A DNA stretch of 10,453 nt, from NCBI GenBank assembly GCA_937896275.1, contig CALBMW010000576.1, forward strand, positions 1 through 10,453, written 5' to 3'. Origin of the DNA: an uncultured Myxococcales bacterium (lineage in GTDB: Bacteria; Myxococcota_A; Bradymonadia; UBA7976; UBA1532). Position numbers and translations under genes: made by a program. Positions 1 to 7,529 of the stretch are shown here, piece after piece. The notes beneath the pieces were generated by a model. It was given only the letters and a program-made list of their open reading frames with translations, did no database searches and was not told the origin of the DNA. The stretch's first letter is position 1. Every line of letters starts with the position of its first letter.

Positions 1-885
1 TGCGCGGAGGGGCAGCGTGACGCGTTGGCGGACCACCTGGATCACGCGCTGATCGAGGCCGCCCGGCCGGCGCTGGAGCGCGGCGAGCGTGTCGACGTGA
101 CGCTGCCTATCCGCAACATCCATCGCTCGGTGGGCGCCATGCTGAGCGGGACCATCGCTCGGGCGCGCGGCGCTGGCGGCCTGCCCGACGGGACGCTCCG
201 CGTGGCCTTCGAGGGCACGGCGGGCCAGAGCTTCGGCGCCTTCCTCGCGCCGGGCGTCACCTTTGACCTGAGCGGGGACGCGAACGACTACTTCGGCAAA
301 GGGCTCAGCGGCGGCCGGCTGGTGGTGCGCGTGCCGCGTGGGACCCGCTACGCGCCCCATGAGAACGTCATCATCGGCAACACCGCGCTCTATGGCGCGA
401 CGGGCGGCGAGGCCTTCGTGGGGGGCCTCGCGGGCGAACGCTTCGCGGTCCGAAACAGCGGCGCCCGCGCGGTCATCGAGGGGGTCGGTGATCACGGCTG
501 CGAGTACATGACCGGTGGCGCGGTCGTGGTCCTCGGCCCCACGGGTCGCAACTTCGCCGCGGGCATGAGCGGCGGGGCGGCCTATGTGTTCGACCGCGAC
601 GCTGAGTTCCGCGCGCGCTGCAACCTGGGCATGGTCGAGTTGGAGTCGGTGGTCGACGAGAGCGACATCTGGCTGCTGAGCACCATGATCGAGGACCACG
701 TGCGCCACACCGACAGCCCCATCGGTCGGCGCCTGCTCGACAACTGGGAGATGATGCTCCCACGCTTCGTGAAGGTCATGCCGATGGAGTACAAACGCGT
801 GCTGCAGCAGCGTCGCGCCGCCCTGCGCCCTGGCCGCCGCCCGCGCCGGCCCGAGGCGCTGCCTCGCGTCAGGGGGGATGACTGA
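1..885 (+). CDS. gltB: Glutamate synthase large (alpha) subunit, C-terminal part (5' end outside the window)
   Basis: The frame is open from base 1 to a TGA at 883-885, giving 294 codons of a protein that is usually about 1,500 residues long. What is visible is the C-terminal GXGXG domain (roughly codons 30-235), a right-handed beta-helix with repeated glycine motifs such as GDANDYFGKGLSGG, ALYGATGGEAF and CEYMTGGAVVVLGPTG. In the family this helix is structural, between the FMN/3Fe-4S synthase domain and the small subunit. The segment ending in NWEMMLPRFVKVMPMEYKRVL is typical of GltB tails and is followed by an Arg/Pro-rich end. The enzyme moves the amide nitrogen of glutamine to 2-oxoglutarate in the cytoplasm. 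The amidotransferase and FMN domains lie upstream of the window. gltD follows after 3 bases, so the two are surely one operon. The identity is secure from the motifs and the neighbour. Confidence 0.96.
   Translation, partial: CAEGQRDALADHLDHALIEAARPALERGERVDVTLPIRNIHRSVGAMLSGTIARARGAGGLPDGTLRVAFEGTAGQSFGAFLAPGVTFDLSGDANDYFGKGLSGGRLVVRVPRGTRYAPHENVIIGNTALYGATGGEAFVGGLAGERFAVRNSGARAVIEGVGDHGCEYMTGGAVVVLGPTGRNFAAGMSGGAAYVFDRDAEFRARCNLGMVELESVVDESDIWLLSTMIEDHVRHTDSPIGRRLLDNWEMMLPRFVKVMPMEYKRVLQQRRAALRPGRRPRRPEALPRVRGDD
871..877 (+). promoter_or_regulatory. Ribosome binding site of gltD inside the end of gltB
   Basis: The purine run AGGGGGG lies 11 bases before the gltD ATG, inside the last codons of gltB. 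It is the only good Shine-Dalgarno-like stretch near this start, and it implies that gltD is translated in step with gltB. Confidence 0.5.
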
Positions 886-888
886 GCC

Positions 889-2361
889 ATGGGCAAGACG
901 ACCGGATTCAAGGAGTTCTCCCGGCTCACGGCGCCCAAGCGGCCGGTGGACGAGCGCCTGCGTGACTGGCACGAGCTCATCGAGGAGCGATCGCTCCCGG
1001 TCATCCGCGAGCAGGCCGGCCGCTGCATGGACTGCGGCGTGCCGTTCTGCCAGCAGGGATGCCCGCTGGGCAACGCGATCCCCGACTTCGACGACCTGGT
1101 CTATCGCGACCGCTGGCGCGAGGCCTTCGTAGCGCTCGAGGCGACCAACAACTTCCCCGAGCTGACCGGCCGCCTCTGCCCCGCGCCCTGCGAGGGGGCG
1201 TGCGTGCTGAGCATCAACGATCAGCCAGTGACCATCGAGCAGATCGAGCGCGAGATCGCCGAGCGGGCCTTCGACGCGGGGTGGGTCGAGCCGCGCCCGG
1301 CGCGCGCCCTCACCGGACGCACGGTGGCGGTGGTGGGCAGCGGGCCCGCCGGGCTCGCCGCGGCCCAGCAGTTGGCGCGCGCGGGACACACCGTGACGGT
1401 CTACGAGCGCGACGACCGCGTCGGCGGGCTGCTGCGCTATGGCATCCCCGACTTCAAGCTCGAGAAGGACGTGATCGATCGCCGCCTGGCCCAACTCGAG
1501 GCCGAGGGCGTTCGCTTCGAGGTCGGGATCGAGGTGGGGGTGTCTCCGCGCTGGGATGCCCTGCGCGCCGCCCACGACGCGGTGCTCGTGGCCGTGGGGG
1601 CGCGCCGGCCGCGCGATCTGACCGTGCCCGGTCGCGGGCTCCCGGGCGTGCACCTGGCGATGGACTACCTGGGGCAGCAGAACCGCGTGGTCGCCGGCGA
1701 CGCCCTCGACGAGGCCGAGCGCATCAGCGCCGAGGGGCGCGACGTGATCATCCTGGGCGGCGGTGACACCGGGAGCGACTGCCTGGGCACGGCGCTGCGC
1801 CAAGGCGCGCGCAGCCTGCGACAGATCGAGCTGCTGCCGGCGCCGGCCGCGGCGCGTGGGGACCTCAACCCCTGGCCGCAGTGGCCGATGATCTTCCGCA
1901 CCTCATCCTCTCAGGAGGAGGGTGGCGAGCGTCGCTTCGGGCTGATGACGACCGCGATCGAGGGGGCCGCGCGCGTGGAGCGACTGCTCGCGGTCGAGGT
2001 CGACATGGCCCAGGGCCGACCCGTGGCGCGCCCAGGGACCGAGCTCGCGCTGGACTGCGATCTGTTGCTCCTTGCCATGGGCTTCGTGGGCCCCGATGCG
2101 TCGACGCTGCACGCCCAGCTCGACGTCACGCTCGACCGGCGAGGCAACGTCGAGGTGGGCGTGCCGGGCCGGACGCAGGGTCGCGCCGCCACCAACGTGG
2201 ACGGCGTCTTCGCGGCGGGCGACGCCGCGCGCGGCGCCTCGCTCGTCGTGTGGGCCATCAGCGAGGGGCGCGAGGCCGCCCGTGACATCGACGCCTGGCT
2301 GCGCGCCGGCGCGAGCGTGTTGCCCACGCGCGGGCGGGACGAGGCCTTCGGGGGGCGCTGA
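889..2361 (+). CDS. gltD: Glutamate synthase small (beta) subunit, NADPH oxidoreductase
   Basis: This 490-residue protein has the usual length for GltD. It takes electrons from NADPH through FAD and passes them via 4Fe-4S clusters to the large subunit. The N-terminal cluster domain shows Cys46, Cys49, Cys54 and Cys58 (CMDCGVPFCQQGCPLGN), then Cys97, Cys101 and Cys105 (CPAPCEGAC). The FAD-binding Rossmann motif GSGPAG is at 150-155 and a second dinucleotide motif, GGGDTGSD, at 290-297 should bind NADPH. The C-terminal FAD motif VDGVFAAGDAARG starts near 438. ATG 889 is chosen because MGKTTGFKEF matches the normal GltD start and lies 3 bases after the gltB stop. No key residue is missing. The protein resembles the glutamate synthase-like side of other oxidoreductases such as dihydropyrimidine dehydrogenase, but the gltB neighbour settles the role. 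Confidence 0.97.
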   Translation: MGKTTGFKEFSRLTAPKRPVDERLRDWHELIEERSLPVIREQAGRCMDCGVPFCQQGCPLGNAIPDFDDLVYRDRWREAFVALEATNNFPELTGRLCPAPCEGACVLSINDQPVTIEQIEREIAERAFDAGWVEPRPARALTGRTVAVVGSGPAGLAAAQQLARAGHTVTVYERDDRVGGLLRYGIPDFKLEKDVIDRRLAQLEAEGVRFEVGIEVGVSPRWDALRAAHDAVLVAVGARRPRDLTVPGRGLPGVHLAMDYLGQQNRVVAGDALDEAERISAEGRDVIILGGGDTGSDCLGTALRQGARSLRQIELLPAPAAARGDLNPWPQWPMIFRTSSSQEEGGERRFGLMTTAIEGAARVERLLAVEVDMAQGRPVARPGTELALDCDLLLLAMGFVGPDASTLHAQLDVTLDRRGNVEVGVPGRTQGRAATNVDGVFAAGDAARGASLVVWAISEGREAARDIDAWLRAGASVLPTRGRDEAFGGR

Positions 2362-2416
2362 GGCGCGCGGGCGTCGGCATCAGGTTGGGTGCGCTGCCAC
2401 TCGGGGAGGTCCGCGC

Positions 2417-2443
2417 TCAGCGCCGTGCCCCGGCACGCGCTGA
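2417..2443. terminator. Strong hairpin between convergent genes, probable two-way terminator
   Basis: TCAGCG (2417-2422), a bulged C at 2423 and CGTGC (2424-2428) pair with GCACG (2433-2437) and CGCTGA (2438-2443) around the loop CCCG. This gives 11 base pairs, mostly G-C, with one bulge. It sits 55 bases after the gltD stop and 29 bases from the stop of the opposing PhyH gene. No T-run follows on either strand, so it is not a textbook intrinsic terminator. Its place between two converging genes suggests a role in ending or protecting both transcripts. The pairing is seen directly; the function is inferred. Confidence 0.55.
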
Positions 2444-2472
2444 CGCTGGGCGAGACGCCGGACGACCTCGAC

Positions 2473-3303
2473 TCAGCGCTTTCGCGCCGCGGCCTGCCGC
2501 CCCCGCGTGACCGGCGGCGTCGGCGATCGCAGGTCGTCCTTCGGCGCCTCGACGCTGCGGCCCGCGCCCTCGCCCGGATAGACGCGGTGATTCGCCCCCG
2601 GCAGCGCGAAGCCATTGAGGAACAGGCGTCGCGGTCGGCTCCCGCGGTTGGGGGCGGAGCCATGGATCACGAAGGGGCCGAAGGCCAGCACGTCGCCCGG
2701 GCTGAGCGCCGGGGTCACCGCTCGGGACGCATCGAAGGCATCCGCGGGGAGCGCCCGCGTCACCGGATCAGTCGAAAGGTGGCCCAGGCGATGGCTTCCG
2801 GGGATCAGCGCCAGGGGGCCGTTGTCGGGGCCCACGGGGTCGAGCGCGCAGGCCAACTCGACGAAGCTGCCCCGGCCGTCGACGTCCGTCCACTCGGGCG
2901 TGCCGTACCGGCGATGCCGGCTGTCCTGGTGCCACGGGAACTCGACCTCGTCGCCGGGCAGCTTGAAGTGGGCCTGGTTGATCAGCTGATCCAGGTGGTC
3001 GCTGCCGAGAAGGTCGGCGGCGAGCCCGACCAGGCGCGGATCGGCGCCGAAGCGTGACAGCTCGGCCTCGGCGGCGCCGCACCACACGACGCGGTGGATG
3101 CGCAGCGCCGGCGCGGGATCGATCACGAACAGGCTGCCTCGGTGGAGGCCGGTGCCGGGCAGGGTCGCGGCGGCCGCCTGCAGGCGGTCGAAGGCGGCGC
3201 GGAGGCGCGTGACCTCGGTGGACGAGAAGACGCTGGGGAGGACCAGGAAGCCGTCTCGCTCGAAGGCGGCGCGTTGCGCGGCGGTGAGTCGCCCCGGGTT
3301 CAT
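2473..3303 (-). CDS. Phytanoyl-CoA dioxygenase (PhyH) family Fe(II)/2-oxoglutarate oxygenase
   Basis: The 276-residue product begins MNPGRLTAAQRAAFERDGFL, the common PhyH opening in which a helix leads into 'RDGFLVL'. The iron triad is visible: His125 and Asp127 in the motif WHQD, and His214 in VIHGSAPN. Arg223 or Arg225 is placed to hold 2-oxoglutarate. The stretch DNGPLALIPGSH (160-171) is a family hallmark. Such enzymes couple decarboxylation of 2-oxoglutarate to hydroxylation of a small molecule, but bacterial members act on many substrates and the sequence does not reveal this one. The frame is open further upstream to 3459, but the ATG at 3301-3303 fits the domain start and has GGAG just before it; the extra upstream residues are Arg/Ala-rich and would overlap the divergent gene. 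The C-terminal 30 residues are basic and look disordered. It is transcribed alone, converging on gltD and diverging from the channel gene. Confidence 0.88.
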   Translation of the reverse strand: MNPGRLTAAQRAAFERDGFLVLPSVFSSTEVTRLRAAFDRLQAAAATLPGTGLHRGSLFVIDPAPALRIHRVVWCGAAEAELSRFGADPRLVGLAADLLGSDHLDQLINQAHFKLPGDEVEFPWHQDSRHRRYGTPEWTDVDGRGSFVELACALDPVGPDNGPLALIPGSHRLGHLSTDPVTRALPADAFDASRAVTPALSPGDVLAFGPFVIHGSAPNRGSRPRRLFLNGFALPGANHRVYPGEGAGRSVEAPKDDLRSPTPPVTRGRQAAARKR

Positions 3304-3310
3304 GTCTCCG

Positions 3311-3316
3311 AGGGTA
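3311..3316 (-). promoter_or_regulatory. Possible -10 box of the PhyH gene
   Basis: On the minus strand TACCCT lies 7 bases before the ATG of the PhyH gene. No convincing -35 box is seen 16-18 bases upstream. If real, it would place transcription start at or next to the start codon. The call rests mostly on the matching layout at the neighbouring divergent gene. Confidence 0.25.
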
Positions 3317-3378
3317 GCGGCGACCCCTGCGCGAGCGCGAACCCGTCTCGCGCCTCGCCGGGCCCGCGCGACGATTGT

Positions 3379-3406
3379 GTGACAGCGCGACGGCGTGGCG
3401 TAGCAT
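3379..3406 (+). promoter_or_regulatory. Probable sigma-70-type promoter of the MscS/cNMP channel gene
   Basis: GTGACA (3379-3384) and TAGCAT (3401-3406) are separated by 16 bases, resembling -35 and -10 boxes. The -10 box ends only 6 bases before the ATG at 3413 and no Shine-Dalgarno sequence is present, so the transcript may be leaderless. This is a reading of motif similarity only. Confidence 0.4.
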
Positions 3407-3412
3407 GCCGCC

Positions 3413-4942
3413 ATGAACCTGCTCACCGATCTGTGGACCGAGGCGCGCGCCGCGCACACGCCGCTCCTGCTGCTCGGTTACCTCGTGCTGCTGGTCGTGG
3501 GTCGCGGACTGGGCCCCGACGAGCGCCGTCGTATCCGCGTGACCGGGCTGCTCGTCGGGCTGCACCTGGTCCTCTTGCCCGTGGCGAGCGGGCTGCGCGC
3601 CGCGGGCGTCGATGCCCACGGGTCCGTCACGTTGCTGCGCCAGGTGCTCGCCGTGCTGGCCGGCGTCGGCGTCTTCAGCAGCGTCGTCTTCGCTTTCTTG
3701 CTGCGGCGCATCGGCCTTCGCGCGCCGCTCATCCTGCGCGACCTGTTCGGCGCGGCGGCGGGCATCGCGGGCCTCCTGCTGCTCGCGCGCGGCGCGGGGG
3801 TCGATCTGTCCGGCGTCCTCGCGACCTCGGCGGTGCTGACGGCCGTCGTGGGCTTCTCGATGCAGGACACGCTGGGCAACGTGATGGCGGGTCTGGCCGT
3901 GCAGGTCGATCAGTCGCTCGTGGTCGGCGACTGGGTCAAGGTGGGGGACGTCGTCGGCCGCGTCGCCGAGATCCGCTGGCGCTACACCGCGATCGAGACG
4001 CGCAACTGGGAGACGGTGATCGTGCCCAACAGCGCGCTGATGCGGGGGCAATTCACGGTGCTCGGGCGTCGGCACGGCCAGCCGATGCAGTGGCGTCGCT
4101 GGGTCTGGTTCAACGTCGACTTTCGCTTCGCGCCGACGCAGGTCATCTGCGCGGTCGAGGAGGCGGTGCGGGTGGGCAACCTGCCGAACGTGTCGTCGAC
4201 GCCGGCGCCCAACTGCGTCCTGATGGACGTCCACGACAGCTACTGCCGCTACGCCGTCCGCTACTGGCTCACCGATCTGGCGGTGGACGATCCCACCGAC
4301 AGCGCGGTCCGCACGCGGCTCTACTTCGCCCTGCAGCGCGCCAAGATTCCTCTTTCGATTCCAGCGTTTGCGCTGTTCACCACCGACGACTCCGAAGACC
4401 GCAGGGCGCACAAGGAGCGCGACCGACACGACCACCGCATCGTGGTGCTGCGGCAGCTGACGCTGTTCGATGGCCTGGGCGATGCCGATCTGGAGCACCT
4501 CGCCGAGCGGATGCGCGAGGCGCCCTTCGGCCCCGGTGAGACGCTCACGCGGCAAGGCGCGCTGGCGCACTGGCTCTACATCCTCGCCGAGGGCGAGGTG
4601 TCGGTGTGGGTCCGCAACGAGCACGGCGACGAGCAGGAGGTCAACCGCATCCAGGGGCCCGGCTTCTTCGGCGAGACGGCGGTGCTCACCGGCCTGACGC
4701 GCGCCGCGACGGTGATCGCGGTGGGGGACGTGGAGTGCTACCGACTCGACGCCGAGGCCCTGCGCGCGATCCTCGGCGAGCGGCCGCAGATCGCGGAGCA
4801 CTTCGCCCGCGTGATGGCCGAGCGCTCCGCCGAATTGCACGCCGTACGCGAGGGCCTCGACGCCGAGGGCAAGCAGCGCCGCGCGCAAACGGACGCCACC
4901 GATCTGCTGGGACGCATCCGTTCGTTCTTCTCGCTGAGCTGA
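3413..4942 (+). CDS. MscS-family channel with C-terminal cyclic-nucleotide-binding domain (bCNG type)
   Basis: The 509-residue protein has hydrophobic segments near residues 17-33, 43-64, 78-97 and 106-125, then the pore helix and its edge with GFSMQDTLGNVMAG at 147-160, the MscS signature. The MscS beta domain follows (about 165-235, with GDWVKVGDVVGRV), then the alpha/beta part to about 320. A charged linker (about 324-343, rich in Asp, Arg, His) leads to a cNMP-binding fold at about 350-460. Its phosphate-binding cassette is intact: FFGE with Glu421, and TRAATV with Arg430. The tail ends LLGRIRSFF. This is the layout of bacterial cyclic-nucleotide-gated (bCNG) channels of the MscS superfamily, which open on ligand binding and respond weakly or not at all to tension. 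It should sit in the inner membrane with the sensor in the cytoplasm. ATG 3413 is the first start and leads directly into the membrane region. Whether the ligand is cAMP, cGMP or something else cannot be read. Confidence 0.9.
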   Translation: MNLLTDLWTEARAAHTPLLLLGYLVLLVVGRGLGPDERRRIRVTGLLVGLHLVLLPVASGLRAAGVDAHGSVTLLRQVLAVLAGVGVFSSVVFAFLLRRIGLRAPLILRDLFGAAAGIAGLLLLARGAGVDLSGVLATSAVLTAVVGFSMQDTLGNVMAGLAVQVDQSLVVGDWVKVGDVVGRVAEIRWRYTAIETRNWETVIVPNSALMRGQFTVLGRRHGQPMQWRRWVWFNVDFRFAPTQVICAVEEAVRVGNLPNVSSTPAPNCVLMDVHDSYCRYAVRYWLTDLAVDDPTDSAVRTRLYFALQRAKIPLSIPAFALFTTDDSEDRRAHKERDRHDHRIVVLRQLTLFDGLGDADLEHLAERMREAPFGPGETLTRQGALAHWLYILAEGEVSVWVRNEHGDEQEVNRIQGPGFFGETAVLTGLTRAATVIAVGDVECYRLDAEALRAILGERPQIAEHFARVMAERSAELHAVREGLDAEGKQRRAQTDATDLLGRIRSFFSLS

Positions 4943-4998
4943 GGTCGATCGAGCCGACCCGGCCGGGGGTGGCATATCGCGTGCACACGGCCCTGGGC

Positions 4999-7434
4999 AT
5001 GTGCGCCGCCACCCGCCTGTCGCCGATTGATCTGCAGCGGTCGTGCAGTGCGGCCGATCTGCCCTTCGAGACGACCGCCGATGCGCCCGCGGCCGAGAGC
5101 GCGGGGCTTGGCCAGGAGCGCGCCGTGCAGGCGCTGCGCTTCGGTGTGGGCGTCCAGCGCGACGGCTACAACATCTTCGCCATCGGCACTTCCGGGGTCG
5201 GCCGTTGGGCGCTGCTCCGGCAGTTCCTCGAGCAGCAGGCCGCCACGGAGCCCCCCGCGGCGGACTGGTGCTACGTCTTCGACTTCGACGATCCCGCACG
5301 GCCACGCGTCCTCGAGTTGCCCAAGGGGCGCGGCCTGCGGCTGCAACGGGACATGGCGCGGGCGGTCACCGAGCTGCGCCTGGCGATGCGTTCGGCCTTC
5401 GAGAGCGACACGTACCGCAGCCGCAAGCAGCGCCTGGTCGACCGGCTCAAGGAGCGTCAGTCGCATGCCCTCGGCGAGCTCCAGACGCGGGCGCGCCTGC
5501 GGGACGTCGCGGTGACGAGCACCGACAACGGCCTCGTGATCGCCCCCCTCATCGGCGGCAAGGAGGTCGACGCCGAACAATTTCGTGCCCTCTCCAACGG
5601 GCAACGAGGGAAGGCTCAGGCCGAGATGGAGCGGGTGGGGGCCGAGGTCCAGGGGCTCCTGCGGCAGTTCCACGAGTGGGGCCGCGAGCAGCAGGAGGCG
5701 GTCAAGGCGCTCGACCGCGAGACCGCCGCGGCCGCGGTCTCCCAGGTGCTCGGTGCTCTGCGCGCTGCCTACGCCGAGCTCCCGGCGGTGCTCGACCACC
5801 TCGCGCACGTCGAGGTCGACGTGGTGGACAGCCTCTACGAGTTCCTCGAGGCCAACGTCGAGGGGGTGGAGGCGACGCTTCGGCGCGCGATCCTGCACGA
5901 CGAGAGGGGCGGCTCGCCGTTTCGGCGTTACCACATCAACGTACTGGTGGACCGCGACGATCAGCAGGGCGCGCCCGTGGTGTGCGAGGACAACCCCACC
6001 TACGCCAACCTGCTGGGACGCATCGAGCACGAGTCGCAGTTCGGCGCGCTGACCACGCACTTCACGCTGATCAGGCCCGGCGCCATTCACCGCGCCCTGG
6101 GTGGCTATCTGATCGTCGATGTCATGGAGGTGCTGCGGCACCCCTTCGCCTGGGATGCGTTGAAGCGCGCGGTGCGGACCGGCGAGGTGCGCATCGAGTC
6201 ACTGGGGCAGGCCGTGGGGCTCGTGCCCACGATCTCGTTGGAGCCCGAGCCGATTCCCCTGGGTCGAACGAAGGTCGTGCTGGTCGGCGAGCGCGTGCTC
6301 TATTACCTGCTGTGCTCCCTCGATCCGGACCTGCCCGCGCTGTTCAAGGTGCTGGTCGACTTCGAGGACAGCATGGAGCGGTGCCCCGAGACCCAGACGC
6401 GCTACGCCGAGCTGGTGGCGGCGGTCGTCCAGCGCGAGGCCTTGCGTCCCTTCGATCGCGGCGCCGTGGCCCGCGTGATCGACCAGGCGGCCCGATCAGC
6501 GGGGGACGCGGAGAGGCTCTCGGTGCACCTGCGGGACGTGGTCGATCTGCTACGCGAAGCCGACTTCTTCGCCGGCGAGCGGGGCCGCGAGGTGGCCACC
6601 GCGGACGACGTCCAGGCGGCGGTCGACGCGCAACTCCACCGCGCAGGTCGCGTGCGGGATCGCTTGATGGACGCCATCCGTCGAGAGGACCTGTTGGTCG
6701 CGACCGACGGAGAGAACGTCGGGCAGGTGAACGGCCTGACCGTGATCGAGCTGGGCGGCCGCATGTTCGGGCACCCCGCGCGCATCACGGCGCGCGCGCG
6801 GATGGGGAAGGGCGAGGTCATCGACATCGAGCGTCAGGTGGAGTTGGGCGGACCGATCCACTCGAAGGGCGTGCTCATCCTCACCGGCCTGCTCGGCGCC
6901 CGCTTCGCGCCGAGCGTTCCGTTGTCCCTGTCCGCCACGCTCGTCTTCGAGCAGTCCTATGGCTCCGTCGAGGGGGACAGCGCGTCGCTGGCCGAGCTGT
7001 GCGCGCTGCTCTCGGCGCTCGCCGAGGTGCCCATCCGACAGTCCCTCGCGGTCACCGGATCGATCAACCAGCACGGCCGCGTGCAGAGCATCGGCGGGGT
7101 CAACGAGAAGATCGAGGGCTACTACGCGCTGTGTCGGCAACGCGGCCTCACCGGCGAGCAGGGCGTCCTGGTTCCGCGGACCAACGTGAAGAACCTCATG
7201 CTGCACGAGGAGGTCGTCGAGGCCGTGGCGACGAACCGCTTTCACGTCTACGCGGTCGAAGACGTCGACGACGCCCTCGAGGTGCTCACGGGCCAGCCGG
7301 CGGGCGTGCGCAACGGCGCGGGGCGCTTCCCCGAGGGCAGCGTCAACGGTCGGATCGAGGGGCGGCTCATCGCCTTCGCCGAGAGCGCGAGGACCTTCCG
7401 CGGTCGGCCACGCGGGGTGCGCCGGAAGCGCTGA
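4999..7434 (+). CDS. Lon-like protease, AAA_32/LonC-type (S16 Ser-Lys peptidase)
   Basis: With ATG 4999 the protein is 811 residues; GTG 4981 would add six residues and is a real alternative. The family's conserved start (LSPIDL...C...LPFETT...GQERAVQALRFG) begins at about residue 7, so either start fits. A P-loop region GTSGVGRW (63-70) follows GYNIFAI, then a helical, probably coiled-coil insert (about 115-290). The Walker-B-like GGYLIVDVMEVL has Asp374. The S16 peptidase domain (about 570-790) contains GQVNGL, the catalytic Ser661 in EGDSAS and Lys704 in GGVNEKIEG; their 43-residue spacing equals that of E. coli Lon. The product should be a cytoplasmic ring protease degrading damaged or specific proteins. 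Odd points: the P-loop Lys is Arg and the next Ser/Thr is Trp, and Asp374 is not followed by Glu, so ATP use is doubtful. It starts 56 bases after the channel gene and may share its transcript. E. coli YcbZ (LonH) is a related family member. Confidence 0.92.
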   Translation: MCAATRLSPIDLQRSCSAADLPFETTADAPAAESAGLGQERAVQALRFGVGVQRDGYNIFAIGTSGVGRWALLRQFLEQQAATEPPAADWCYVFDFDDPARPRVLELPKGRGLRLQRDMARAVTELRLAMRSAFESDTYRSRKQRLVDRLKERQSHALGELQTRARLRDVAVTSTDNGLVIAPLIGGKEVDAEQFRALSNGQRGKAQAEMERVGAEVQGLLRQFHEWGREQQEAVKALDRETAAAAVSQVLGALRAAYAELPAVLDHLAHVEVDVVDSLYEFLEANVEGVEATLRRAILHDERGGSPFRRYHINVLVDRDDQQGAPVVCEDNPTYANLLGRIEHESQFGALTTHFTLIRPGAIHRALGGYLIVDVMEVLRHPFAWDALKRAVRTGEVRIESLGQAVGLVPTISLEPEPIPLGRTKVVLVGERVLYYLLCSLDPDLPALFKVLVDFEDSMERCPETQTRYAELVAAVVQREALRPFDRGAVARVIDQAARSAGDAERLSVHLRDVVDLLREADFFAGERGREVATADDVQAAVDAQLHRAGRVRDRLMDAIRREDLLVATDGENVGQVNGLTVIELGGRMFGHPARITARARMGKGEVIDIERQVELGGPIHSKGVLILTGLLGARFAPSVPLSLSATLVFEQSYGSVEGDSASLAELCALLSALAEVPIRQSLAVTGSINQHGRVQSIGGVNEKIEGYYALCRQRGLTGEQGVLVPRTNVKNLMLHEEVVEAVATNRFHVYAVEDVDDALEVLTGQPAGVRNGAGRFPEGSVNGRIEGRLIAFAESARTFRGRPRGVRRKR

Positions 7435-7492
7435 CCCCGCCTGCTCGACTCGCCCTCCGCCCGCAGGGGATCCGCGTCGCGGGATCGACACC

Positions 7493-7521
7493 TTGCGTGG
7501 CCGGTGGGCCGCCGCCACACT
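7493..7521 (+). promoter_or_regulatory. Probable promoter of the U32/chorismate mutase operon
   Basis: TTGCGT (7493-7498) and CACACT (7516-7521) are 17 bases apart and resemble -35 and -10 boxes, although the -10 lacks its first T. The -10 box ends 8 bases before the ATG at 7530 and no Shine-Dalgarno sequence precedes it, so transcription may begin at or just before the start codon. Evidence is motif similarity and position only. Confidence 0.4.
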
Positions 7522-7529
7522 GCGCCGCC

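Noticed and set aside
889..3303. A functional link between glutamate synthase and the PhyH oxygenase because both use 2-oxoglutarate
   Set aside because: The genes converge and are separated by a terminator-like hairpin, and 2-oxoglutarate is used by very many enzymes. Nothing in the sequence supports a link.
3304..3459. Longer PhyH protein starting at 3459
   Set aside because: The added residues are Arg/Ala-rich, unlike any PhyH start, and would overlap the first codons and promoter of the divergent channel gene.
2768..5305. An 845-codon open frame on the minus strand across the PhyH, channel and protease genes
   Set aside because: Its product is Arg/His/Asp-rich with no domain, and it lies antisense to well-recognised genes. 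In DNA this GC-rich, stop codons are rare in shadow frames.
4738..6141. A 467-codon minus-strand open frame over the protease gene
   Set aside because: It mirrors the codon pattern of the protease (third-position G/C) and shows no recognisable domain or start signal.
7469..7486. Small inverted repeat GATCC...GGATC between the protease and U32 genes as a terminator
   Set aside because: The stem is only 5 base pairs with an 8-base loop and no T-run; such repeats are expected by chance in this composition.
5043..7529. The U32 reading frame stays open upstream through the whole protease gene, hinting at a 1,700-residue fusion
   Set aside because: The upstream part is Arg/Gly/Ala-rich shadow sequence of the protease gene. 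The U32 domain starts right after ATG 7530 and a promoter-like sequence lies just before it.
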